Shown here: positions 14,519 to 21,583 of the stretch, piece after piece
Numbering within the stretch: the first letter of the stretch is position 1
Layout: every line of letters begins with the position of its first letter
Assembly: GCA_017481495.1 (NCBI GenBank)
Contig: JAFUPC010000035.1
Coordinates: forward strand, 1-49,462
DNA from: Clostridia bacterium
GTDB lineage: Bacteria; Bacillota; Clostridia; Oscillospirales; CAG-272
Length of the DNA: 49,462 nt
Direction of reading: 5' to 3'
Notes under the pieces: generated by a model
Databases searched by the model: none
Told to the model about the DNA's origin: nothing
What the model saw: the letters and a program-made list of their open reading frames with translations, nothing else
Made by a program: the position numbers and the translations under genes

Positions 14519-15340
14519 TTACTTGTTCATCTGAGCAAGAACGCGCTTTGCGATCTCTGCAACGAGGTCGTTGTCTGCGGGAGCGGCGTTTGCAGCCTTG
14601 GAGGTTGCGCAGTCGGAGCCGGAGAAGTCACAGTTGGGGCACGGAGTCTTGCCCTGTGCGAGAACAGGACACAGATCTGCCGGGTGCTTGCCCTTCATAC
14701 CGAACTGACGGCGGAGTTCATACAGTCTCTTGACCTGTGCTTCGGAAAGCTCCTTCGGGCCGCCGAGCATCTTTGCGATGAACATCAGCTGTGCGTAGAA
14801 TTCAACGGATTCCATCTTGTGGTATGCGTTGAGCAGAGAATCGGAGAATGCGAGTGCGCCGTGGTTCTCCAGCAGGACTGCATCGTAGTGCTGAACATAC
14901 TTTGCAACAGCGTCCGGAATTTCTTCGGTGGAGGGAGTGCCGTATTCTGCGATCGGAACACAACCGAGCTGGATGATCGCTTCGGGCATGACGGGTGCGG
15001 TCAGCGGGATGCCTGCAATGGCAAAACCGGTCGCGTACATCGGATGTGCGTGGACAACGGACATGACATCGGGTCTCTCACGGTAGACGCGGAGGTGCAT
15101 CTTGATTTCGGAGGACGGCTTGAAGCCTTCGTATGCGTGCAGGACGTTGCCCTTGGAGTCGATTTTGCAGATGTACTCAGGGGTCATGAAGCCCTTGGAG
15201 ACACCGGTCGGGGTGCAGAGGAATTCATCGGGACCGATCTTGACGGAAATGTTGCCGTCGTTGTTGGCGACCATGCCTCTGTCGTAGATTCTCTTGCCGA
15301 TCTCACAGATCTGCTGTTTGATAGCGTATTCGGATGCCAT
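14519..15340 (-). CDS. Class II aldolase (fuculose/rhamnulose-phosphate type) with C-terminal encapsulation peptide
   Basis: 273 residues. Zinc ligands His97, His99 and His160 and catalytic Glu78 have the same spacing as in L-fuculose-1-phosphate aldolase. The expected reaction splits a 6-deoxyketose 1-phosphate into DHAP and lactaldehyde. After the aldolase domain comes a tail with Cys224, Cys234, Cys237 and Cys244, an Ala-rich linker, and a final amphipathic helix (LVAEIAKRVLAQM) closely resembling the N-terminus of the zinc dehydrogenase in the same operon. This agrees with GRM5-type loci that process fucose or rhamnose. No isomerase or dedicated kinase for those sugars is encoded nearby. 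Confidence 0.88.
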   Translation of the reverse strand: MASEYAIKQQICEIGKRIYDRGMVANNDGNISVKIGPDEFLCTPTGVSKGFMTPEYICKIDSKGNVLHAYEGFKPSSEIKMHLRVYRERPDVMSVVHAHPMYATGFAIAGIPLTAPVMPEAIIQLGCVPIAEYGTPSTEEIPDAVAKYVQHYDAVLLENHGALAFSDSLLNAYHKMESVEFYAQLMFIAKMLGGPKELSEAQVKRLYELRRQFGMKGKHPADLCPVLAQGKTPCPNCDFSGSDCATSKAANAAPADNDLVAEIAKRVLAQMNK

Positions 15341-15461
15341 GATTTTGATCTCCTTTGTATAAAAGATTTTGGGTTGACTTTGGTTGTATATATAAGAACG
15401 CAGTTGCCGGTTTTGGGCAGTGCGGACTTAACGGGATTTTGAAATGCGTATTTTCCTATTT

Positions 15462-15617
15462 TGTAGGGGCGCCCATATGGTTTCGCTTCGCGAAACCTTG
15501 CATTCGTTACCAAACGATATGCAGGCGATATCGCTTGAAAAACATATCATAATGTTATTTTCATAATATTTCGACATCATAGCCCTATGTTACGGACGCC
15601 CAATGGGCGCCCCTACA
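15462..15617. mobile_element. MITE-like element, 156 bp with perfect 15-bp terminal inverted repeats
   Basis: TGTAGGGGCGCCCAT (15462-15476) is the exact reverse complement of 15603-15617. Inside is a perfect GGTTTCGC-TTC-GCGAAACC hairpin and AT-rich sequence, with no coding capacity. A related element with TGTAGGG(T/G)CGGC ends lies at 32533-32678. It sits between the aldolase and EutP-like genes of the operon. I do not see a clear target duplication. Confidence 0.7.
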
Positions 15618-15631
15618 GAAACACGGGAGGT

Positions 15632-16057
15632 TTACCGGTCAAGATACCGGATGATTTCATCAACACCGCGGCGGGTGACGGAGTCGACGCAGAAGATGGG
15701 GTCACAGCCGGCTTCTTTCAGCCAGCCGTATGCCATTTCGACTTTTGCGCCGGGCTCGTCGCATTTTGTGACGATGCCGATGACGGGTCTGGTCGCGGTC
15801 GCCGCGATGCACGGGCCGAACAGGGTGTAGGGTTCCGTTGCGGATGCCAGCAGACCGATGACATCGGACTCGTAGGAGTAGACTGCCAGCGCGCCGCCGA
15901 GATGACGGGTCTGGATGTACTCGCCGGGGGTGTCAACGACAATGTCGTAATAGTTGATGGACTGCGTTTTCGCATATTCCACCGCTTCGCCGCGCAGAAC
16001 CTGCTTCAATGTGGTTTTACCCGCTTCCGAGCGGCCGATGAGAATGATCTTCTTCAT
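15632..16057 (-). CDS. PduV/EutP-like small GTPase
   Basis: 141 residues. P-loop GRSEAGKTTL at residues 8-17, switch-region DTPGEYI near 43, and base-recognition TKCDEPG near 98 define a small GTP-binding protein of the EutP/PduV family. In Pdu and Eut systems these associate with the shell, often together with the PduU/EutS shell protein encoded next door here, and may influence compartment position or act as a kinase-like factor. The start is supported by the MKKIILIGRSEAGKT pattern typical of the family. It lies 12 bp after the PduU/EutS-like gene. Confidence 0.87.
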   Translation of the reverse strand: MKKIILIGRSEAGKTTLKQVLRGEAVEYAKTQSINYYDIVVDTPGEYIQTRHLGGALAVYSYESDVIGLLASATEPYTLFGPCIAATATRPVIGIVTKCDEPGAKVEMAYGWLKEAGCDPIFCVDSVTRRGVDEIIRYLDR

Positions 16058-16069
16058 GTGCGATGAAAA

Positions 16070-16471
16070 TCAGGTCTTTGTCAGCGGACAGACGGAGAAG
16101 CCGAGCTTTTCTTCACAGTAAGACAGCGTTGCGCGGAACGCCGCTTCCACGTCGGAAATGGAGCCGGTGATGAGCAGGGTTCCCGAAAACCGGTCGACAA
16201 AACCGATTTCCGCGCCCGATTCCTTGGTCGCAATGTCCGCCGCAATGATGGCGGTTTCCGCCGGGGACAGGGTGATCATGCCGATGGCGGCGTGCGACCA
16301 GTCCACGGTCGGGTCAAGACCGAGCTTCTGATATAGGATTTTGTCCGGGCTTGCGATGATGTGCGCAAGCGTGATCTGCTTGCCGGGAACAAGCTCCTGG
16401 ATAATGCGGACCTTTCCCGCGGCATCCTGGCTCGCGTTGTCGGGCAGGACGATGGTGGATGGTTGTTTCAT
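16070..16471 (-). CDS. Circularly permuted BMC-H protein, PduU/EutS-like
   Basis: 133 residues. KVRIIQELVPGKQITLAHIIASP is the hallmark of the permuted PduU/EutS shell proteins, whose N-terminal strand makes a beta-barrel that caps the hexamer pore. The later part AAIGMITLSPAETAIIAADIATKESGAEIGFVDRFSGTLLITGSISDVEAAF is the BMC core. An extra N-terminal 20 residues (MKQPSTIVLPDNASQDAAGK) precede the usual start. It is adjacent to the EutP/PduV-like GTPase, as in Pdu and Eut operons, supporting a physical pair. Confidence 0.88.
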   Translation of the reverse strand: MKQPSTIVLPDNASQDAAGKVRIIQELVPGKQITLAHIIASPDKILYQKLGLDPTVDWSHAAIGMITLSPAETAIIAADIATKESGAEIGFVDRFSGTLLITGSISDVEAAFRATLSYCEEKLGFSVCPLTKT

Positions 16472-16591
16472 CTTGATTTTATACCTTTTCTCTTCATTTG
16501 AAAATGAAAAGCACCTTTATTTGCTTCTGCCTGTCTGAATCATTACGCAGTTGATTTATTAGAAATGCGCAGCAAAGCAAAGTTCTTTTTG

Positions 16592-16619
16592 CCTACTTTT
16601 TCTTTCAAGAAAAAGTAGG
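16592..16619 (-). repeat. Perfect 13-bp hairpin after the activase gene
   Basis: CCTACTTTTTCTT (16592-16604) pairs with AAGAAAAAGTAGG (16607-16619) across a 2-nt loop, directly after the activase stop codon at 16620-16622. It may protect the upstream GRE-activase mRNA or attenuate downstream genes. Confidence 0.85.
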
Positions 16620-17417
16620 TTATCCGCCGATGTGGCAAATAATTCCCGTCGATGCGCAGATGCGGCGGAGCATTTCCATTTTGTCTTTGTCGGGGGAGGG
16701 CAGATCGCCCATCGGGTAGTCGCGGCCGAGACCGATGTATTTGTCGTAGCCGAGGCGGTGGTAGGGGAGAATGTGCATTTCTCTGACACCAAGCTCCTCA
16801 TAGGCAAATACCGCGATGTCGTGAAGCTCTTTCGGCGTGTCGTTGAACGTCGGAATGACGGGAACGCGGACGATGAGGTTCGCACCGGCATGAGCAAGCT
16901 TTTTAATGTTTTCGTGGATCAGTTCGTTTGGCTGGGTCGTGAATTCCCGGTGCTTTTCGGAATCCATGTGCTTGATGTCCACAAGAAACGTGTCGATGAG
17001 CGGCAAAAAAGGTTCGATGACGTCCCATTCCGCGCAGAGCGTGGTTTCGATTGCCGTGTTGACACCGTTTTCGTGGCACGCCGTGAACAGCGCACGCGCA
17101 AATTCCGGCTGGCAGAGCGTTTCCCCGCCCGACAGCGTGACCCCGCCACCGGAACGGCGGTAGTAGGGCTTGTCCTGTAAAACGGTTTTCATGACCTCGG
17201 CGACGGTCGTTTCGTAGCCGATGACCTTTTTTACACCGTTTTGGAGCATCGTTTCGATCTCCCAGTTCTGGGATTCGGGGTTACAGCACCAGCGGCAGCG
17301 CAGGACACAGCCTTTCAAGAAGATGATGGTACGGATGCCGGGACCGTCGTGGACGGAAAATTTCTGGATGTCGAAGATGCGGCCCCGGGTATTGTATATG
17401 GAATTGTCAGTCTGCAA
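16620..17417 (-). CDS. Glycyl radical enzyme activating protein (radical SAM)
   Basis: 265 residues. The radical SAM cluster is Cys37-X3-Cys41-X2-Cys44 (GCVLRCRWC), preceded by the family pattern FDIQKFSVHDGPGIRTIIFLKG. SGGET and the Lys/Asp motif FLVDIKHMDSEKH follow. It cleaves S-adenosylmethionine to install the radical on Gly824 of the dehydratase encoded just upstream. Most activases of non-PFL glycyl radical enzymes carry an inserted ferredoxin-like domain with two more [4Fe-4S] clusters; here only about 45 residues separate the cluster motif from YYRRSGGGVTLSGGE and no extra CxxC sets are present, so that domain is missing. Confidence 0.9.
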   Translation of the reverse strand: MQTDNSIYNTRGRIFDIQKFSVHDGPGIRTIIFLKGCVLRCRWCCNPESQNWEIETMLQNGVKKVIGYETTVAEVMKTVLQDKPYYRRSGGGVTLSGGETLCQPEFARALFTACHENGVNTAIETTLCAEWDVIEPFLPLIDTFLVDIKHMDSEKHREFTTQPNELIHENIKKLAHAGANLIVRVPVIPTFNDTPKELHDIAVFAYEELGVREMHILPYHRLGYDKYIGLGRDYPMGDLPSPDKDKMEMLRRICASTGIICHIGG

Positions 17418-17455
17418 TGCGGCAGCACCTCCTGTGGGGATTGATGATTCTGGTA

Positions 17456-20005
17456 TCAGAACCGCGACTGCTCCGTCCGGTTGATGATGTCGTCCTGCAG
17501 GGACTTGGAAAGGGTTGTGAACAGCGCGGAGTAGCCTGCCACGCGGACGACCAGGGACTTGTACTTATCGGGATTCTTCTGTGCGTCGATGAGGGTTTCA
17601 CGGCTGACGACGTTGAACTGCACATGGCTGCCTTTCTGGTCAAAGTAGCCGCGGATGAGCGCAACGAAGCTTTCCAGACCCGCCTGACCTTCCAGCGCAG
17701 ACGGATGGAACTTCATGTTGAACAGCGTACCGTTGGAGGCAATGCCGTGGTCGAGATGGGAGACGGAGTTGCAGGATGCGGTCGGGCCGTGCGTGTCCTT
17801 GCCCGCAGTAGGAGAAACGCCGTCCGCGATGGGCGCGAATGCAAGACGTCCGTCTGCGGTTGCACCGGTCTGCGCGCCGAGCGGCACGTTTGCGGAGACG
17901 GGATAGAGACCTGCCTGATACTGACCGCCGCGGGGGTTCTTGAACGTTTCCATCGGGCGGGAGTAGGTGTAGGCGACCTCGCGGGCGAAATTGTCCACTT
18001 CTTCGACATCGTTGCCGTATTTCGGAACAGTATCAATGAGGACGCGAACCTTTTTGTATCTTGCACGCTGGAAATCAGAGGTGTTGCCCTGCGATTTCAG
18101 GCGCTTGAAGGTTTCCTTGATGGTGTTTTCGGAGACAGGCTTGCCCTGGGCGGCAAGACGTTCGATTTCCTTGGTCGTCAGAAGACTTGCCATTTTGTCG
18201 GAGATGTCTTCGCCGAAGTTGTGCTCGACGGCTTCCTTCAGTTCCGCCATCGTCAGCTTCTTCTGCTCGAACACCAGTGTTTTTACCGCGTACAGCGCAT
18301 CGGTCATGTTGGCAATTCCGAAGCCCTGCGGGCCTGTGAAGTTGTAGATCGCACCGCCGTTCTGTAAGGACTTGCCGCGGCCGATACAATCTTCGACCAT
18401 GCAGGACTGGAACGGAAGCGGGCAACGTTCTGCGTGCGCCATGTCGATGGCGTTGTCGGCGTTGACAAGCAGCTTCAGCATATAATTCGTCTGCGTTTTG
18501 TACGCATCGAAGAATTCGTCAAACGTCTTCATCGTCGTGACGTCCGGGGTCTTCGGGCCAATCTGGACACCGTCGGCTTCCGCACCGGATTTGTCGGCAC
18601 CTGCGTTCATAACCAGCTCCAGCGGGCGGCACATATTGAAGAACGCGGCATCGTGCCAGCCGTCCGTTTTGCCGGGCGCCTGCGGCTCGACACAGCCGAT
18701 GATGTTGTAGTTGCGGGCATCTTCAATGGCAATGCCGCGGCTGAGCAGGGACGGGATGATGACTTCATCATTATAGTACGCGGGCAGACCGACACCGGTG
18801 CGGGTCAGCTCGGCGGCTTTTAAGAGAAATTCGTGGGGAGAACCGTTCCAGACACGGACAGAGAACGACGGCATCGGCAGAAGAACGTGCTTCGTTGCCT
18901 GGATGCACATAAAGGAGAGGTCGTTGGTCGCATCGCGACCGTCGGGGGTCTGACCGCCGGCGATCAGGTTCTGGAACAGGGAGTAACCTGCAAAGCCTTC
19001 GGCGGATGCGGCGTCACGCACCTTGTTTAAGTCGTTTAACTTGACCCAGATGCAGTCCATCAGCTCCTGCGCAAAGACGGGGGAGATCTTACCGGCTTCG
19101 AGATCCGCTTTATAATAAGGATACATATATTGGTCAAACCGACCGGGCGAGATGGAGTGACCGGAGGACTCGATCTGCAAAAGCATCTGGATGAACCAGA
19201 AGGACTGGCAGGCTTCGTAGAAGCTCTGTGCGCCGTTTTCGGGAACGCGCGCGCAGTTCATGGCGATGGTGAGCAGTTCTTTCTTTCTCTGTGCATCGGT
19301 GCAGGCGTCCGCCATGTCCATCGCCAGCTTCGCATAACGCTTGGCATAAGTGATTGCCGCTTCACAGCTCAGGATGACCGCATCCAGGAAATGCGTGCGG
19401 GAGGCGTATTCGGGATGCTCAAAGCCGTACTTGGCACGTTCCGCTTTTGCTTCTTCGATGATGCCGCGGTAGCCAATTTTCAGCACTTTGCCGTAATTGA
19501 CGGTGACATGACCGATTCCGTTGTAGAAATAGTTGCCGGGCGTGAAGATGTTGTGCTTCATCGCAAGCAGGGTTTCGGGCGCCATGTAGGAGGTCGCAAG
19601 CTCGGAGGTCGTTCTGCCGCCCCAATATTTGTAGACCTCGTGCAGGGTCTTTTTCGTTTCTTCGGAGATATGGAACGGGTCGGCGGTACGGGTCTCAACG
19701 GTATCGAATTCCGCTTCCAGCCAGTCAAAGGAATATTCCGGGAACACCTGACAGCCGCGGGCAACCTTGGTTGCGCTGCCGACGATCAGTTCCTCGTCGC
19801 GGATAACGATGGGGAGATTCTCACAGATGTGCGCAAATGCTTTTGCGCGGCGGGTGACGATCGGTTCGCCCTCGGTCTGTTTGTACGATTCGGTGAGAAG
19901 CACCGCGCGGTCGGCTTCGATTTCCGGCATATGATCAAACAGGGCGTCGATGAGATGCCCGATACGCGGTGTGCGTTCCATGTCGATGATGTTGTATTTA
20001 ACCAT
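17456..20005 (-). CDS. Glycyl radical propanediol/glycerol dehydratase
   Basis: 849 residues. The thiyl site is Cys438 in IIGCVEPQAPGKTDGWHDAAFF and the radical site is Gly824 in RVAGYSALF near the C-terminus. Residues that bind diol in glycerol dehydratase are all present at matching spacing: His166, Ser284, Glu440, Asp452. This supports B12-independent dehydration of 1,2-propanediol to propionaldehyde, or glycerol to 3-hydroxypropionaldehyde, rather than choline or sulfonate chemistry. The fuculose-type aldolase in the operon favours propanediol. No clear N-terminal encapsulation peptide is seen. Its start overlaps the end of the HAD gene by 8 bp, and the activase follows 38 bp downstream. 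Confidence 0.93.
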   Translation of the reverse strand: MVKYNIIDMERTPRIGHLIDALFDHMPEIEADRAVLLTESYKQTEGEPIVTRRAKAFAHICENLPIVIRDEELIVGSATKVARGCQVFPEYSFDWLEAEFDTVETRTADPFHISEETKKTLHEVYKYWGGRTTSELATSYMAPETLLAMKHNIFTPGNYFYNGIGHVTVNYGKVLKIGYRGIIEEAKAERAKYGFEHPEYASRTHFLDAVILSCEAAITYAKRYAKLAMDMADACTDAQRKKELLTIAMNCARVPENGAQSFYEACQSFWFIQMLLQIESSGHSISPGRFDQYMYPYYKADLEAGKISPVFAQELMDCIWVKLNDLNKVRDAASAEGFAGYSLFQNLIAGGQTPDGRDATNDLSFMCIQATKHVLLPMPSFSVRVWNGSPHEFLLKAAELTRTGVGLPAYYNDEVIIPSLLSRGIAIEDARNYNIIGCVEPQAPGKTDGWHDAAFFNMCRPLELVMNAGADKSGAEADGVQIGPKTPDVTTMKTFDEFFDAYKTQTNYMLKLLVNADNAIDMAHAERCPLPFQSCMVEDCIGRGKSLQNGGAIYNFTGPQGFGIANMTDALYAVKTLVFEQKKLTMAELKEAVEHNFGEDISDKMASLLTTKEIERLAAQGKPVSENTIKETFKRLKSQGNTSDFQRARYKKVRVLIDTVPKYGNDVEEVDNFAREVAYTYSRPMETFKNPRGGQYQAGLYPVSANVPLGAQTGATADGRLAFAPIADGVSPTAGKDTHGPTASCNSVSHLDHGIASNGTLFNMKFHPSALEGQAGLESFVALIRGYFDQKGSHVQFNVVSRETLIDAQKNPDKYKSLVVRVAGYSALFTTLSKSLQDDIINRTEQSRF

Positions 20006-20900
20006 GGTTTTTGTATTTCGCTATCCTTTCTGTGCGTTTTCGGTCTTCCTCGGCTTTTTTTGCTTCGCGGTCGTCCTCCGAGAGGAAGTACAGAACGGAG
20101 TCCGCGACATTTCCGGTATGATAACGGGTGACGGAGAACAACTCGTGCTTTGCCCCGTAGACAGTCACGGCACGGCCGCCGGATTCCGCTGCCCATAAAA
20201 GCAGTTCCCGGTCGTTTTCGCCGTCGCCGTAGACGAGCAGGTTACAAGGTTCTGTGTGCAGTGCCCCGCAGACGACTTCCGCCGCCCGCCGTTTGCTGAC
20301 GTCCGCCCGTACAAGCTCGGTTACAACAGGACTTTCGTAGACAGCCCGTGTTCCGGTCGGCAGGAGAAAGGGTTCCGCACCCCGTTTTTTGTAAATGACA
20401 ATTTTGTAAACAGGTTCATCAGGGATTGCGGTAGCTTCCCCCGGGAGAGGGGAGGCTTCTTTGTCCGCGCGGTAGCGCAGAACACGCAGTGCATCACCCA
20501 GCCGTGCTTCCTCAGAGACGGCAAGTGCTTCGTCCCGCGCGTAGAGATAAACGGTGTCGCGCGTGCAGAATTCCGCACCGCGGATTCCGGATACACTCAA
20601 AAGTGCCAGCACATCGGCAACGGCGGCAAGCGAAAGCGGAAACGCGCAGAGCCTCTGCCCGCCTGCGATGGCGACAGCCCCGTCCAGCGCAAAGAAGACC
20701 AGCCGATTTTCATAAGGAGAAAACAGACTTTTCAGCTCCGGATATGTGCGTCCGCTCGCAATGACCATCGGAATGCTCCTTGTGCCAAGCGCAGTCAGCA
20801 TCCGCCCGAAGGTTCTCTCATCTATCAACTTTCCGCGATGAAGTAATGTTCCATCTGCATCGCTTATCACAAGTTTTACGATACGGCGCACCTCCTTCAA
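19998..20900 (-). CDS. HAD-superfamily (Cof-type) phosphatase, first gene of the BMC operon
   Basis: Up to 300 residues. Motif I is ISDADGTLLHR with the nucleophile Asp, motif II is MVIASGRTY, and motif IV is VYGDGENDRELL, placing it in the IIB (Cof) subfamily of sugar-phosphate phosphatases. The end is Lys/Glu/Arg-rich and overlaps the dehydratase start. The start codon is unclear: the frame opens with TTG at 20900, inside which lies a strong AGGAGG, and the codon 8 nt after that AGGAGG is ATC. No ATG occurs before the catalytic Asp. A phosphatase here could dephosphorylate a sugar phosphate related to the aldolase step; this is inference. Confidence 0.78.
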   Translation of the reverse strand: MKEVRRIVKLVISDADGTLLHRGKLIDERTFGRMLTALGTRSIPMVIASGRTYPELKSLFSPYENRLVFFALDGAVAIAGGQRLCAFPLSLAAVADVLALLSVSGIRGAEFCTRDTVYLYARDEALAVSEEARLGDALRVLRYRADKEASPLPGEATAIPDEPVYKIVIYKKRGAEPFLLPTGTRAVYESPVVTELVRADVSKRRAAEVVCGALHTEPCNLLVYGDGENDRELLLWAAESGGRAVTVYGAKHELFSVTRYHTGNVADSVLYFLSEDDREAKKAEEDRKRTERIAKYKNHG

Positions 20901-20914
20901 ATGATTCCTTATAT

Positions 20915-20943
20915 ATGATACATCATTTTGCGAAAAAAGTCAA
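20915..20943 (-). promoter_or_regulatory. Promoter of the BMC operon
   Basis: Minus strand: TTGACT (20938-20943), 17-nt spacer, TATCAT (20915-20920), about 20 bp before AGGAGG. No regulator gene adjoins it, and I see no clear catabolite-repression site overlapping it. Confidence 0.8.
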
Positions 20944-21382
20944 GATTTTCTCTGTAAATTCCCGCATTTTTTGATGAAAAATTTCCGATTCCGATTGCAA
21001 AAATTTTTGGAGGGGATGTCAAATGATAAGATTTTAACAAATTTATTCACATTGGTTAAGATTTAAAAACATAATGAATTGTGATGTAAATGGCGTTCAG
21101 AACTTCATTGACAAAACGTTACATAAGCACATAATTAAGTAAAAAACGCTTTCTGTATTTCAATCGTAATAAAAATCCACTTCAAACACCGGATTTCTGC
21201 CGAAAATTGTTGAATCTTGGTAATCATTGTGGTATAATAAATGCGTAGATAAATTATTACTGTTGTTTATAATAAACTCAACGCAAAGTTTAATTAAACT
21301 CATTTTTTAAGTCGCTTCATTTTGTGTAAATCATATGCGATAATATATACACAATCCAATTACTTAAAATGGAGGTTCGATT
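20944..21382. other. AT-rich intergenic region
   Basis: About 440 bp without a gene. It holds upstream DNA of the BMC promoter, a plus-strand promoter (21210-21238) and a 145-nt AT-rich leader. I see no palindrome convincing enough to name an operator for the BMC operon. Confidence 0.6.
21210..21238 (+). promoter_or_regulatory. Plus-strand sigma-A promoter with no clear gene
   Basis: TTGAAT (21210-21215), 17-nt spacer ending TTGTGG, TATAAT (21233-21238). The transcript would reach the short frame at 21383. Confidence 0.65.
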
Positions 21383-21583
21383 ATGAAAGAAACAATGGGG
21401 CAGATCCCGAGAGGGGGGACAGCATTTCCGCCTGCAGCGGAAATGCAGGGGGGAGTGGGGCTTCCGTGCGAATCTTCCCGCCCGTCTTCTCACCGAAGAA
21501 ATCTCCAAAGCAAAAGGCGGCACCCCTGCCGCCCCTTGCAAATATCATTACAGAATCAATTTCTCACTGTTCAATGGCGTTGA
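21383..21583 (+). CDS. Short doubtful ORF interrupted by a palindrome
   Basis: 66 codons. A good TGGAGG precedes the ATG by 7 nt and a promoter lies upstream. However, after about eight ordinary codons the sequence becomes a palindromic repeat (21422-21446) and then the terminator of the convergent lipoprotein gene, so the product would be Arg/Pro/Ser-rich nonsense. It is either a leader peptide or, more likely, the 5' stub of a gene destroyed by insertion. Confidence 0.25.
   Translation: MKETMGQIPRGGTAFPPAAEMQGGVGLPCESSRPSSHRRNLQSKRRHPCRPLQISLQNQFLTVQWR
21422..21446. repeat. Perfect 10-bp palindrome
   Basis: GCATTTCCGC-CTGCA-GCGGAAATGC, flanked by G-rich sequence. The form resembles dispersed palindromic repeats. 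Confidence 0.7.
21511..21535 (-). terminator. Terminator of the solute-binding lipoprotein gene
   Basis: GGCGGCA-(4 nt)-TGCCGCC followed on the minus strand by TTTTGCTTT, 30 bp after the stop at 21564. Confidence 0.8.

Noticed and set aside
17456..20005. Choline trimethylamine-lyase, isethionate lyase or DHPS dehydratase
   Set aside because: The active-site set His166/Ser284/Glu440/Asp452 and the GCVEPQ-PGKT-GWHDAAFFN block are those of diol dehydratases, and the operon contains a deoxysugar-phosphate aldolase rather than choline or sulfonate genes.
20944..21380. Catabolite-repression (cre) or cobalamin riboswitch upstream of the BMC operon
   Set aside because: No sequence near the promoter fits the cre consensus and no B12-box or structured leader precedes the first gene.
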